A stretch of 64,000 bases of DNA from Spodoptera frugiperda. Taxonomy: Eukaryota; Arthropoda; Insecta; Lepidoptera; Noctuidae. Under the pieces are notes generated by a model. It saw only the letters and a list, made by a program, of their open reading frames with translations, was not told the DNA's origin and did not search any database. Within the stretch, counting starts at the first letter, position 1; each line of letters opens with the position of its first letter. Made by a program: the position numbers and the translations under genes. The stretch covers positions 7,632,001-7,696,000 of the forward strand of contig NC_064214.1 of NCBI RefSeq assembly GCF_023101765.2, given 5' to 3'. Below, in pieces: positions 53,892-64,000 of this stretch.

Positions 53892-53943
53892 AGGCTACAT
53901 TTTATCCCATGGGAATGCCGGTGAAGCCGCTGGCAGAAGCTAG
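53892..53943 (+). repeat. Repeat H, 3' fragment
   Basis: TAGGCTACATTTTATCCCAT, GGGAATGCCGGTGAAGCCGC, TGGCAGAAGCTAG. Confidence 0.6.
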
Positions 53944-54154
53944 AGAAGGCATAATATTAAATTGAATTAGAAATAGTACGAGTATATTTTCGGTGTTTGC
54001 TAACAACTTGCTTATAGGTACTTAATTTAGATACACATCATAACTGATATAAGAGTCCGCCATTACATGAGTAAAATATAGTATGGTTGTAACAAAAGTT
54101 TACGTGTTAATCTTAACAAATAAAACAATCAGAAAGGGCTAACCTCACTTATAT

Positions 54155-54289
54155 TATAAATGAGATAAATGAGAAATTTTGTCAATCACGCCGAAACTAC
54201 TGAACGGATTTTGATGAAATTTTATATAATGTACCATGATAACATTTTATCCCACAGGAACGCAGGTGAAGCCACTGCCAGTAGCTAGT
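54155..54289 (+). repeat. Repeat H, copy 4
   Basis: TTGTCAATCACGCCGAAACT, ACTGAACGGATTTTGATGAA, CATTTTATCCCACAGGAACG and CAGGTGAAGCCACTGCCAGT, then AGCTAGT. Confidence 0.65.
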
Positions 54290-54607
54290 TTACTTATAAT
54301 ACAAAGTTTCCTATAGTACTCCATCTTGTTCGTCGCCTCATTTGCCAGTTAGTCTACAACAGAGGTGCCACAGAGCACAAACTACGTTCTATAGACGACG
54401 AGAAACTTGGACTGTGGAACTATTTGCATTGTTTATGCCATTTGCGCAGCAGTGGTATTGTCAATGAGAATCCTAGTAGTAGGTTGGAAATTGGAGGAAG
54501 TCATTTTTATGACCTCATCTAGTTTTTTTTAAATAATAATTTTGACGTTTAACAGTGCTCTTTTGTAGTCTATTTACAAAAATCTATTCACTGTTTCCTT
54601 TAAAAAA

Positions 54608-54798
54608 ACATTGTCCGTCGTTAGGATTGTCTCCTGTGTCGTGGGTGCGTTTATAAACATACGAGTTCACATACATAATTGACACCCAGACCAGGAACAA
54701 CGATTTGTAGATCACATGAAGAGTTGCTCCGTGTGGAAATCGGACCGCTACGTTGCACAGCAGCCAGTTGCCTAGCCACCACGCCAACCATGCAGTCA
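54608..54798 (-). repeat. SINE-D copy, near full length
   Basis: TTGTCCGTCGTTAGGATTGT, CTCCTGTGTCGTGGGTGCGT, ACACCCAGACCAGGAACAAC, TGTTGCACAGCAGCC-like head side CACCACGCCAACCATGCAGT. The B-box is mutated (CGGTCCGATTTCC on the minus strand). Confidence 0.8.
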
Positions 54799-55199
54799 AA
54801 ATCATTAAGTCAAATCATTATTATGAAATCTTTGCATAAACTGTACTTACTTGTCATTTGTTTTCTTTTTTGCGTGTGAAATAAATGTATATTATTTATT
54901 TCTATGTATATTCCAAAATATTAGGTGTGAATATGTAAAACCCGGATTCGAATAGAGCTGGGAGGTGCGTCTGACACCTAATAACCTAAATATTGGGTCC
55001 CAGGCGACCGTGGGAGCTTTATACACGGCTCGCGTGATACACTGCCATATCAAATCAAATATTACTGTGGGGCCACCAAAACTGAGGAGTAAGTCTAGAT
55101 CTTCTATCCTAGATTTAGCTGAAGAGAGTAGAAAAAGAATCAGATTCGCTTCGGTTAAGTTTGGCTAGCTCAACCGAAATGATGCCTCACCAACATTAA
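54799..55199. other. Non-coding DNA
   Basis: No supported gene. The open stretch at 54965-55168 has no recognised domain. Confidence 0.35.
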
Positions 55200-55437
55200 A
55201 AGTGTGGGAGAGCCATACTTCGGCACGAATAGGCCGGCTCGACCGGAGTGATACCACGGCCTCACAGAAAACTGACGTGAAATAACGGTTGCGTTGTGTG
55301 AGTAAGGTTACCGAAGACCCAAATAACCCCCTTCCCAACACACTTGTAAAGCCTCTAGTGTTTCGGGTGTCCACGGACGGCGGCGATTGCTTACCATCAG
55401 GTGATCCGTCCGGCTGTTTACCGGTTTATACCATAAA
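55200..55437 (-). repeat. SINE-A copy
   Basis: AAGTGTGGGAGAGCCATACT, GGCCGGCTCGACCGGAGTGA, CTCACAGAAAACTGACGTGA, CACTTGTAAAGCCTCTAGTG, GGCGGCGATTGCTTACCATC and GTTTATACCATAAAACG. An internal deletion removes the CCCCGATTCCCC block. Confidence 0.85.
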
Positions 55438-56660
55438 ACGCACGCGATTCTGTATTGCCATACGTGTATGAGTGAGAGTACTGGGTGTTCATGGGTAACG
55501 TATCCAGAAATTCTTCACTTCAGTTGTGAATAAAAACTGACTTAGATGTCTTTAAGGAATACTAACGCTATTTCGACTTAAGCTTAATACTGATCAAGAA
55601 GTAGGATCTCTGTGGGCATCCTTTACTTCTATCTAGGAGATATAGGATAACTGGATATTAATTCAGAAAAATATGAAACCACCACCGACCTCGTGGCCTC
55701 ACCCAGTAGCGTCGACCAGCGATATAGCCAGAAGCGACCACTGCCCTGAACTCTGACCTTAAAACCGAGACCTGGCAATATTCGCCACATCCCCCCGTCC
55801 CCCACCACCACCTCCACTTGTAATGAATTACGTAATCACATCGATTTCAAAATAAATTCACGTTTTTACTTTTTAGGTCACATTTGTTGGAGTTCGCCGA
55901 GGATTATGGCACATTTTTGGTGACAAAAGGCTTGGTAGAAGTCGTCTAAGTATACCTACTCATCATTCATAGGGTGTAAATTACATGAGAACAAAAAATC
56001 GTTAATTAAAAAAGTAAAAAAAAAAATCTCTCTACATAGACTCTGAAATTGTCTCCAATCTTTGTCTCTATCAGAAGTATAGTATTTTTATACCACGACG
56101 GTGGCAAGATAGCACACGGCCCACCTATAAACGCTTGCAACACTTGGAGTATTACATGCGCTTTGTCGACCCTTAAAAACCCCATATTGTAGCCTACAGT
56201 TTATTCCATAGGATGCATGAGAGGAAATGCCTCAGACACTAAACGAAAATATGTAGTTACATACCATAACTACATGAAGAATAGGGATTATGACAAATGC
56301 ATTCTACTTCACAATCATGACTCTGCTCCTTAAAAGAAAAATCGCTAGGCAATGTAAACTCTTCATTTTCTTCTACAACAAACAACTATAAAACTAAAAC
56401 ACTTAACACTTAGCGCTTAACAAAAACGGAAATTAAAAAGAAACTCCACCATTCAGTAGACAACGCAACGCCTTATAAATTCTGTTATTTGCTTTAAAAA
56501 CTAATTTGAAACTTGCATTAAGAAAACTTAATACAATGTGGGCTTTATTTCAAAGTAAATAAACATGAAGTCTGCCACCGCTAAGAGAGTGAGAAATGAG
56601 TATAATTTTGTATTATTTCTGTCTTTCGACCTTCAAACCTTCAAGGGCACACCATATTCC
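55438..56660. other. Non-coding DNA with one repeat remnant
   Basis: At about 56090-56180 the sequence ATAGCACACGGCCCACCTAT...GCTTGCAACACTTGG...GCTTTGTCGACC resembles a known lepidopteran interspersed repeat fragment. At 55675-55815 there is a C-rich stretch without a supported frame. Otherwise nothing. Confidence 0.4.
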
Positions 56661-56772
56661 TTTTTAAAAGGCCGGCAACGCACCTGTGACTCCTCTGGTG
56701 CTGCGGGTGTTCATAGGCCGCAGATCGCTTACCATCAAGTGACCTGTCTACTCATTTGCCCCACGTTCTACC
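56661..56772 (-). repeat. SINE-A copy, 3' half
   Basis: CTTTTTAAAAGGCCGGCAAC, GCACCTGTGACTCCTCTGGT, GTGTTCATAGGCCGCAGATC and CTTACCATCAAGTGACC. It belongs to a distinct subfamily (TTAAAAGGCCGG, GTGCTGCGGGTG). Confidence 0.7.
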
Positions 56773-57239
56773 ATTTGCGTTGTTTTACGTAATATCTATC
56801 AGAAAATATTCCAAAAATGGTATTTCTCACTATCAACCCTCAAAAATCATAACAATATTTCAATTTAAGATAACATACACCAACTAATAAATATTGGAAA
56901 GCCATTTTTGTCCCAGATACCGATTCCATCCCATTAGTACGCGCGCGCGTCATTCCCCAAAAATTATAGTCATAATAATAAATCCGCCATTTTTCCGACG
57001 TCATAAATTTTCTTAATCGTATTTTTAGGGGTTTGGATACAAGTTTTTTTGCGCAATTAATTAATTTTGAAGCTTTACGGATAAGTTTAGTAGATGGGGG
57101 ATTTTTGAAGATGATCCTGGATAAAACAATGGCTTTAAGCCTCTTGCTATCTCGCTCAAAGAGTGATTATTCTTCTTTCTTTTGGTTACAAGATTGCCTC
57201 GGTGTTATATTGTATTTTTTTTATTTTTTTTTTTTTTAT
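56773..57239. other. AT-rich non-coding DNA
   Basis: No supported feature. Confidence 0.35.
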
Positions 57240-57435
57240 ATTGAATGGGCCGACGTTTGGCCGCTATCTCGCCTGATGGTAAGTGATGATGCGGCCTACG
57301 GTAAAAGTAGCCTAAGTTACTCCTTAGTACAGCTAACTGTCAATAAAAATCCCGTCAAAATCCGTCGAGCCATTTCAGAGAGAGCGAGAACAAACAGCCA
57401 GACCAACAGTCAAAACAGGCAGACAAAATTGTAAA
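57240..57435 (+). repeat. LINE-derived fragments
   Basis: GAATGGGCCGACGTTTGGCC, GCTATCTCGCCTGATGGTAA and GATGATGCGGCCTACGG, then AATCCGTCGAGCCATTTCAG, a CAGNCAGAC-type run and ACAAAATTGTAAAAA. These are two familiar lepidopteran repeat pieces side by side, the second shaped like a LINE 3' end. The open frame across both is fortuitous. Confidence 0.55.
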
Positions 57436-57881
57436 AATATTGTGTTTGGTATATGTATCGTATCGTATATTACAGACAGACACTCCAATTTTATTTATTA
57501 ATCTGGACTAGATTACACATGGGTTAAATTAAAAAGCATAAAAAACTGTAGAAATTAATTATAATTTTACCAGAATATTTTCATAAAACCAAAAAGCGCG
57601 CTGACATTACACACTACACCCTCCAGTCGCAATGAAATATCGTCTCTCCCAATAAAGTAACAAAGTCGTAAATCAAATATTGACGCTGCTATATCAATGC
57701 TCTCACAGCCCCGCTGATTGTGTCCACAGCTAATTTGAGAAGCCTAACGAATCCGACCTACTTCCCACTTGTTGAAATATTTAATCAATTTAAATGTCAC
57801 TCTTATTTTCAGTTTTAATTAAGTTCGTTTTTCTTTAAATGTCGATTTTTCTAGTGATTTCTCATGGCATATCATTACAGG
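57436..57881. other. AT-rich non-coding DNA
   Basis: No supported feature. Confidence 0.35.
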
Positions 57882-57920
57882 AGGCATCTCAAGTGTGGGG
57901 CAGTATTTAAAAAAAGTATT
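57882..57920 (+). repeat. SINE-D 3'-end fragment
   Basis: GAGGCATCTCAAGTGTGGGG, CAGTATTTAAAAAAAGTAT matches the GTGTGGCAATATTTAAAAAA end of the 38713 copy. Confidence 0.4.
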
Positions 57921-58635
57921 TAGTTCTCTCATTGTGTTAACTGTCAATATTTTTGAGAATCTACTTATAATCCCCTAGTAATAACGAATGGACAACCTTG
58001 AATAAAGGTCATTGGGCGGAATCCGACCCGGTCGCGGACACGAATGAAAATGATATCAAATGAAAGAGTATAAATTTACTTAACATAAGGTATAGTTATT
58101 TTTTAAATCCAAAAAAAAAGTTAGAGCCAAAAATAGACGAAATTAAGTCGCAACCTTGACATAATTCCCAAATCGCTTAAAAGAGCTGAAAATTGGCATA
58201 GATGATGACTACATGATTATAAACAAAATGTCAAAAATCCCCATCGATTTGACTTTTACTTAAAGAAATATTCAAGGTCAAAAGGTCAAAGTTACGGTTT
58301 TTTCCATTTTTCTCGAAAACGGTAAGTTTTGTCGTACGAACTTGTTGAACATAGTGGTAGATAATACAATTTTCTACAAAAATAGTTCATCTCTTATTTT
58401 AAGTTTTAATTAAGTTCGTTTTTCTTTTAAATAAATGTCGATTTTTCTAGTGTATTCTTAAGGCACATCGTTAACATACATAATATATTAATGCATGGAT
58501 TACATAAGCAAATCCCTCGCACTCAGGCACACACATGTGATTTACTGAATAAATAACTAAAAATTACATTATGTAACGGACTAATGAATAATTAAGTATT
58601 CAGTTACTAAGCCGAAATTATGTGTGAAGATCTGT

Positions 58636-58715
58636 AACTTCACGGTTGGCGCGGTGGCTGGACAACCGGCGGCCTCGTTGTGTATAGTGGGTTCGATACA
58701 CAAATTTGCTCTTGT
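58636..58715 (+). repeat. SINE-D head fragment nested in the inverted-arm structure
   Basis: TTCACGGTTGGCGCGGTGGC, TGGACAACCGGCGGC and GTGGGTTCGATACACAAATT. A-box and B-box are visible and the body is missing. Confidence 0.6.
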
Positions 58716-58837
58716 AGTTTTCGAGATCTGTGCGTGTCAAAGAAACAAAACTGTATAGCTTATACATTAGCGTAATACGTAATCCGGCGCTGTTACAATT
58801 CTCAGCTCAGTTCTTATAGACAATTATTATATTGTGT

Positions 58838-59665
58838 CATGTTGGCTATAAAACATCACGCTATGATAACTAGGAGCCCAGTAACGGGTAAGATCTCTCG
58901 GAAGTGGTATGTTAATTGACTAAAGAGTTAATTATTATGAAAATCGGCTTAATCACGTAATTGTTTAATGTCGAACTCTACTACTTTCAAGCCATGCTAG
59001 AGGCTCATATTCAGGAGCGGCATTCCTCGATACACGACGCGGCGATTGTCGCGCTACAATACTGGTAGCGCTGTATGTACTACTGTAGCGCTGCTTTAAA
59101 CTAGTCGAGTTCCTCGTCAAACAATTACGTGAGTAACCCGATAACATAATAATTGATTTAGTATGTCTCACGAAAGTTACAAAAAAAACCAAAGAGTTAG
59201 TTTGAATCTCCTAACGTGCTAATCTCAAGAACAACTACTAATGCGAATTGATTTTTATTTTTTAGATAGTTCACTTATCGAGGAAGGTTAGTAGGGTGGT
59301 AGTAGGTAGGTAGGTAGTAGGAGTCTCACTATTATTCTAAGCTGAATAGTTTGTTTGGACGCACTAATCTCTAGAACTACTCCGTTCGTATCAAATTATT
59401 ATTTTTGTGTTAAATTGTCTATTTATTGAGAAAGGCTATACGCTATAAAACATCTCGCTACAATCAATATGGGACGAGTAGCAGCTGAAACTGTGCGGGA
59501 GTAGTAGGTACTAATATTTAAAGTTGAAAAGTTTGTTTGAACACGCTAATCTCAAGAACTTTTGACCTGAATCGAATTATTATTTTTGTGTTTATTTATT
59601 GACTATAATCAATAGGAGCCGCGCAGCAGGTAAAATCGCGCGGGAGTAGCGAGTATTGTAGTAAA
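58838..59665. repeat. Cluster of diverged repeats inside the inverted-arm structure
   Basis: At least three related units carry GTTTGTTTGAACACGCTAAT followed by CTCAAGAAC, a stretch of ATTATTATTTTTGTGTT, then CTATAAAACATC.CGCTA and GGAGC..AGCAGGTAAAATC (about 59201, 59349 and 59527; a piece also at 58840-58915). A GTAG microsatellite lies at about 59296-59322. A separate unit at 58990-59195 is related to 61355-61530. Confidence 0.5.
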
Positions 59666-60159
59666 CTGTGATTTATTTGATTAAAAGCGTGATATCACAC
59701 GAATGAAAAGTCGTAAGAGTAAAAGTGATGAACCATTTTTGTAGAAAATTGTATGATCTACAACTCCGTCGAACATATTTGTACGATAAAACTTACCGTT
59801 TTCGAGAAAAATAGAAAAAAACATAATTTTGACCTTTTGACCTTGAATATTTTTTTTACCTAAAGTGGGATAGATGGGGATTTTTGACATTTTGTTTATA
59901 ATGATGTACTTAACGTCTATGCCAATTTTCAGCTCTATGCGAATTATGTTAAGGATATTGATCACGCCGAATAAATAATTATGTATAAGTTTATTTTTCT
60001 CCACTCTCCTACATCCCACAAGAAAGCGACCCTTACCATGATAAACTAGACACATTTTATTAATATATCCTGACAATTTCATTTCTGTCCGCCGTGGGTT
60101 TTTTTCCCATACTATTTGCCCATTGACCTTTGTAGGTATTTATTCAAGGTTGTCCATTC

Positions 60160-60998
60160 CTCATTATATGTTTAACTCTTACTGCATTTTTACTGCATTG
60201 AAATCCAATCACTGCATTGTATATCCACAGCTCTACTTACCTAAATGATATAGTAAATGTAATGCCCAATTAATAACATTTACCACAAAGTACAAATTAC
60301 ACGAGAATATACGACACAAACCGGGACCCACAATTATGATTTACGAGGACAACCCGTGACCGTTCCATTTCATAACAACTTGTTAAGACCAGATGTTGTC
60401 TACACAATAAAATGTTTGTAGAAAAAATATCTTATGTTTTTCTCTGATTGAAAATCTGCGACATACATTTTTTATTGGTTGTTTTTGTAGCGATAAGAGT
60501 GGTATCTTAATAAGTAGTGTTTATATGTAGTGGCTTTTTTGAGGGGCAAAAAACCATCCAATGTCTTCGACTAGATTTTAATATTCATCATGTCTAAATC
60601 AGCCTCAATTTGACTTGTGTAAATTAGTAAAATACTTATAATATTCCAAACTTATTTTAATAACGTTAATTTATATCTTAATAACTTAGTAAACATAGTT
60701 AATACTAAACATGAAAAGTGAACGCACTCAGCCTAGTCCTGCGGTTAACTCTTCGAAAAGTATACATCTAAGTACAAGTCACACACATACTGCTACACAC
60801 ACACACATTCCCTTTAAATTACCCCCCAGAATTCTGCATAAATTATGAGCATACCAGCATCAAAGTGCCAGCACATTATTAGGCAAATATCTGGCAGTAC
60901 ATCGCTGAAGTATGGCAGACGAGTTTATTAACAGACCAATGACCCAATCGTCTGACAACACGACATGTTGGTATGGTGTGGGCGTAAGAATAGTCCCT

Positions 60999-61002
<4 letters not shown>
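60160..61002. other. AT-rich non-coding DNA
   Basis: A CA-rich run at 60781-60811. No supported gene. Confidence 0.4.

Positions 61003-61035
<33 letters not shown>
61003..61035 (+). repeat. AT dinucleotide microsatellite
   Basis: Uninterrupted AT repeat of about 16 units. Confidence 0.95.
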
Positions 61036-61037
<2 letters not shown>

Positions 61038-61354
61038 AGAATCAGAGATTACATACAATATAGTTTTCTCCCAAAGATGAAGTGTATAAATACACTTTTA
61101 GCAAATAAATAAAATAAATTATGTCCATCCCTAAAATTACTCTTCAATCGATGATTCTTAATCGGTGTTTGTTCTGTAGTCAGCATACACGTACTTTCTG
61201 CAACAACGTCTATTACAGATCTATACACCTTTTCTAAGTGCAAGTTTATTGTCAAACTTGAGGTTTAATTTAACTTCTTCCAATTCCTAACGATTTAAAC
61301 ATTTAATCACCCTTCAATGAAACTCCATATTATGGCTTTTGATTGCATTCTCAA

Positions 61355-61530
61355 TCTCTTGAACCACGTAACAATATAGGCACCTTCCATGCATGCAGCA
61401 TTTCGCGACCGTCGCTGCGTCGTGTGTTGCGGAAGTGTGTTGTTGTGTTTTTTCCAATGAATATGCCGTAAACCAAAAACATAATAATTAATTTAGTATG
61501 TCTCCCGAAAGTTATAACATAAACAAAACA
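61355..61530 (+). repeat. Unclassified repeat related to 58990-59195
   Basis: Shares AACATAATAATTAATTTAGT, ATGTCTC.CGAAAGTTA and a GC-rich CGACCGTCGCTGCGTCGTGT-type centre with the unit at 58990-59195, same orientation. Confidence 0.45.
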
Positions 61531-61966
61531 ATCAATAAAATTGCAACACTCACTTTAAACATCTCAAAGATATCGTCTATCATATGTATATAACGTAACT
61601 TCTACACATTTCATGTTACCCTAGTACTCTCAGATCTATGTAACTCGCCGAGGTACGGAACTGCACAAAGCAGAGTCAGTAGGAACCTCTTGAATAGTTA
61701 ATGTGACGTCAGAGAGCAGGCAACTTGGCCAACATTCGGAGAAATATTACTATGAGAATGAAGATGATATGTTATCTTTGTTATTTATTGCTGTTCGGTG
61801 TTGTGATGGTGAAATTTTCTTAGAAGTATTGTGTTAATTGCAATCTACGTTCTTACTTAGTTGGATATTTGTTACAGGATTTCAGGAAGAATCACTAAGC
61901 CTGGTAGTGATAACGGCTAAAGGATTGAAAATTGTCTGACGTGTGATTTCAAGCCTATGTGGGCTA
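61531..61966. other. AT-rich non-coding DNA
   Basis: No supported feature. Confidence 0.35.
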
Positions 61967-62110
61967 AGTACGAGTTTTTGCTCTACGTTTAACAACAACG
62001 AAACGAGACAGGGTTCAGCGCTCTGATTGGTTGGTTCATTAGAGCTGGCCAATCAGAGCGCCGAACGCAGTCTCGTTTCGATCTCGTTCAACGTGAAACA
62101 AACTCGTACT
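61967..62110. mobile_element. Foldback MITE M2, copy 4
   Basis: Ends AGTACGAGTTTTTGCTCTAC and GTGAAACAAACTCGTACT, with core GCGCTCTGATTGGTTGGTTC and GGCCAATCAGAGCGCCGAAC. A near-symmetric foldback of 144 bp. Confidence 0.75.
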
Positions 62111-62460
62111 AAGTCTTCTAAAGATTGAGTTCGGTGATGTGATATTATTAAATAGTCCTAGATTCATCAGTGAATAGAAATACGCAAAAATTATATCAAA
62201 ACAGTACTTTCTAGTCTACAAAATTTTGTAGAAATTCTTGCCGCAGCAATAAGGACTCTCGCTAGTGCAACCGTTTTAATGTATCTCAAAACGTTAATGA
62301 AATAACTGCAGAGACATGTTCCAGAAAGTTCCGCGACAAGGCGACGGGTGTAGATGTACACTAATGGTCGCTGTGTTCTCAGAATGTAATATTGTTTTAT
62401 TACGTGTCGCGTGTTACTGAGCTTGTTAAAATAAAGAAGTTGTATTTCAACTACTAATTA
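62111..62460. other. AT-rich non-coding DNA
   Basis: No supported feature. Confidence 0.35.
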
Positions 62461-62562
62461 GGAGCTAAGCTGCCTTGCGGGTTACCGGGGCTCCGGCTTG
62501 CAAAGCAGGAGTAGAAACGGGGTGGATGAGGCTTTCATGTCATGATTTTGCCCCTAAAAAAA
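62461..62562 (-). repeat. SINE-B copy with deletion
   Basis: GGAGCTAAGCTGCCTTGCGG, GTTACCGGGGCTCCGGC, AGGAGTAGAAACGGGGTGGA, then a deletion to TTTTGCCCCTAAAAAAACC. Confidence 0.7.
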
Positions 62563-62594
62563 CCAGTACTACGTCTGGTTGTCTGCATCAACCT

Positions 62595-62662
62595 TCGTAG
62601 CGCTTGCTACGCCAGCTACGACGTAGCGCTTGACAGCGTAGCGAGACTAGGACGCTGCTACG
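62595..62662. repeat. GTAGCG-rich motif cluster
   Basis: CGTAGCGCTTGCTACGCCAG, CTACGACGTAGCGCTTGACA, GCGTAGCGAG and GCTGCTACG: four or more direct and inverted GTAGCG/GCTACG motifs in 68 bp. Confidence 0.5.
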
Positions 62663-63125
62663 AGGAATTACATATCGAATTTTCCATCTTTGTAGAAATA
62701 TTAATTAAATGGCATTTTCTGTACTTTCAATCACCCTAGGCGATGTCAATCATATTCATATTTACTTTGAAAAATGAGAACTTTGTCATATTTTTGAAGC
62801 CAGTTACTAAAATACATGAAAATTACAAACTATCCTTGTGTTAAAGTTAGCCCGCATTACTGATCATAACTGAAAACTCAAGAACTTACATACTTAGTTC
62901 CCAGTACATACTTGTATGTAAGTTTTTCAAAATAAATCTTTCAAGTAGTTGAGGCTCCTACTCTCCTACATTCCGTCTTGAGTATGAGCACTGAATTTCA
63001 TACGGAGACTGGAAAGTTTTTTACTTCAAAAACTCATTAGGAAATGTGAAAAAGTTTTGCAATTGAGTTATGTATGATGGTAGTTTGTTATGAGGATGCT
63101 AACAATCTTTTATTTAAAAAAAAAG
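62663..63125. other. AT-rich non-coding DNA
   Basis: No supported feature. Confidence 0.35.
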
Positions 63126-63466
63126 TATCGTCACGCCTTTTATCCCCGAAGAGGTAGACAGAGGTGCACATGCCACTGTACAATATACACTTACTTTTCA
63201 CCATTTGTGTTAAGGTCCCGTGTAATAGGGGATGACCATAGGGTCAACGAGTCTGAAATTGTCCAGTATATAGCAATAGTGCTATATACTGGACAATTTC
63301 ATAGCAATAGTGCTATATACTGGACAATTTCAGACTCCGTGATACTACTGAGAACTTTTTGAAAAACCGAAAAAAAAACGAACAAGGTTCTTGGCCAACC
63401 AGGGAATCGAACCCGAGACCCCTTGCTCTGCGGTCGCCCTTCCAACCACTCGACCAACGAGATAGT
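63126..63466 (-). repeat. SINE-C copy with internal inverted duplication
   Basis: CGTCACGCCTTTTATCCCCG, CTTTTCACCATTTGTGTTA, then an anomalous palindromic segment (63249-63337), then CTCCGTGATACTACTGAGAA. The tRNA-like head is at the right end (minus strand ATCTCGTTGGTCGAGTGG, B-box GGGTTCGATTCCC). Confidence 0.85.
63249..63337. repeat. 26-bp perfect inverted repeat plus 31-bp tandem duplication
   Basis: The left arm 63249-63274 (GAGTCTGAAATTGTCCAGTA plus TATAGC) is the exact reverse complement of 63312-63337. The 31-bp segment 63270-63300 is repeated exactly at 63301-63331. Other SINE-C copies carry only the right-arm version. Confidence 0.9.
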
Positions 63467-63474
63467 CTTGTATT

Positions 63475-63501
63475 AAATAATCATTAAAAGTCTCTGAGTA
63501 C
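63475..63501 (+). mobile_element. M1 MITE right-end fragment
   Basis: AATAATCATTAAAAGTCTCT, GAGTACG resembles the right terminus of M1. It directly follows the SINE-C head. Confidence 0.4.
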
Positions 63502-63966
63502 GGCAGAGAGACAACAATTCAATTACTATAATCTTCCTATTACCAAGTTACAATACCCATACAAATAGTTACATGTATTAAACTAGAACAACGCACAGGT
63601 AGAAGGGACCTGATATCGTTTTTCTTTTTAATGAAGCAAGGACAGGTTGGTTCCGCAGGTCGACACCACGACAAATGTGTGGCCGCACATCAACATACAC
63701 CAACCTATTCTCTCCAAAGGAATTTCAACTTTATTACAAAGAGATACGGTTGAGAATCGATTGAAGATGTTTGGAAGTTTAGGGTGAGGTTGATGTGCTC
63801 ATGTGTCTACACGTGTTATCTATTATCAGTAAAGGTCACCCAGCATGGGGGTCGAATGTTGGAAACAAAAGACATCGATTTGTACGTACGCTCGGAGACA
63901 AAAGTGGTTCGAATTATTATTATTTGTTTTTACCTCCTTTCATACAAGATGTCATGTCACGTAATA
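63502..63966. other. Non-coding DNA
   Basis: No supported feature. Short open frames near 63784-63983 have no recognisable content. Confidence 0.35.
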
Positions 63967-64000
63967 TTTTTTTAATGGTATAAGCCGATAAACGACCATA
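63967..64000 (+). repeat. SINE-A copy cut by the window end
   Basis: TTTTTTTAATGGTATAAGCC, GATAAACGA is the start of a plus-oriented SINE-A. Confidence 0.6.

Larger units (their letters stand above)
57986..60159. mobile_element. 2.2-kb structure with long inverted arms
   Basis: The outer ends are perfect 21-bp inverted repeats (GAATGGACAACCTTGAATAA plus A), then GGTCATTGGGC against a near match. Inner arms of about 250 bp (58150-58400 and 59721-59960) are inverted copies at high identity, both with GAGCTGAAAATTGGCATAGA, AAACAAAATGTCAAAAATCC, AGGTCAAAAGGTCAAA, CTCGAAAACGGTAAGTTTT and ACAATTTTCTACAAAAAT. The middle holds other repeats. Either one long-TIR DNA transposon that has taken on insertions, or two copies of one repeat inserted in opposite directions. 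No transposase and no clear target duplication. Confidence 0.6.

Noticed and set aside
55629..55817. Possible exon in the C-rich stretch
   Set aside because: Gly/Val/Trp-rich translation without acceptor or donor sites and no resemblance to a known protein.
57033..57434. A 133-codon plus-strand frame
   Set aside because: Spans a T-rich run and two repeat fragments with no domain; the hydrophobic part is translated poly-T.
59681..60082. A 133-codon minus-strand frame
   Set aside because: Covers the right inner arm of the inverted-arm structure; the other arm at 58150-58400 is not open in the matching frame as far as I can see, so coding is not conserved.

Overview
The window is AT-rich, intron-bearing nuclear DNA from an insect, most probably a moth or butterfly. 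I infer this from the repeat families: an RTE-type retrotransposon ending in a TGATGATG tail, tRNA-headed SINEs, and the SINE-like repeat beginning GTGGGAGAGCCATGCTTCGG, all of which I know from lepidopteran genomes and cannot confirm by search here. There are no bacterial-type genes, no operons and no CRISPR array.

The only host gene I can name is the 5' end of futsch, the insect MAP1 microtubule-associated protein. Its first coding exon is on the minus strand at 13739-13895, with a strong start context and a clean splice donor. The gene runs leftwards, so 1-13738 is most likely its first intron, or beyond. The GC-rich block at about 13896-14450 is its likely 5'UTR and promoter, and the DNA to the right is upstream or intergenic. 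Two further short exon-like pieces (12820-13008 minus, 48852-48973 plus) are weak candidates.

The largest coding feature is a full-length RTE-clade non-LTR retrotransposon at 7977-11104 (minus strand), flanked by the 9-bp target duplication ATGTCAGCT. It encodes an apurinic-type endonuclease and a reverse transcriptase that should be one polyprotein but are split by a 1-nt frameshift. A broken C-terminal piece of a different LINE lies at 28835-29165.

Most of the rest is a mosaic of short elements, named here by letter. SINE-A is the GAGCCATGCTTCGG repeat. SINE-B carries the CCGGAGCTGCGG...CTCCCGCCTTGG motifs. SINE-C has a tRNA-like head (GCCTCGTTGGTCGA) and ends GATAAAAGGCGTGACG. SINE-D has a tRNA-like head (TTGGCGCGGTGGCTGG). 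SINE-X has a tRNA-like head and an RTE-like 3' tail. M1 to M7 are short elements with inverted termini (MITE or foldback type). There are also LINE 3' ends, a tandem array (22653-23560) and a 2.2-kb structure with long inverted arms (57986-60159). Several nested insertions have readable target duplications, so the order of insertion can be worked out (23843-24130, 40641-41025).

I found no convincing undescribed multi-gene system. The most unusual structures are the nested TAA-flanked MITE, the inverted duplication inside a SINE-C at 63249-63337, the long inverted-arm structure, and the RTE reading frame that stays open through its own 3' tail into host DNA. Stretches between listed repeats are AT-rich and hold nothing I can support; the larger ones are listed.
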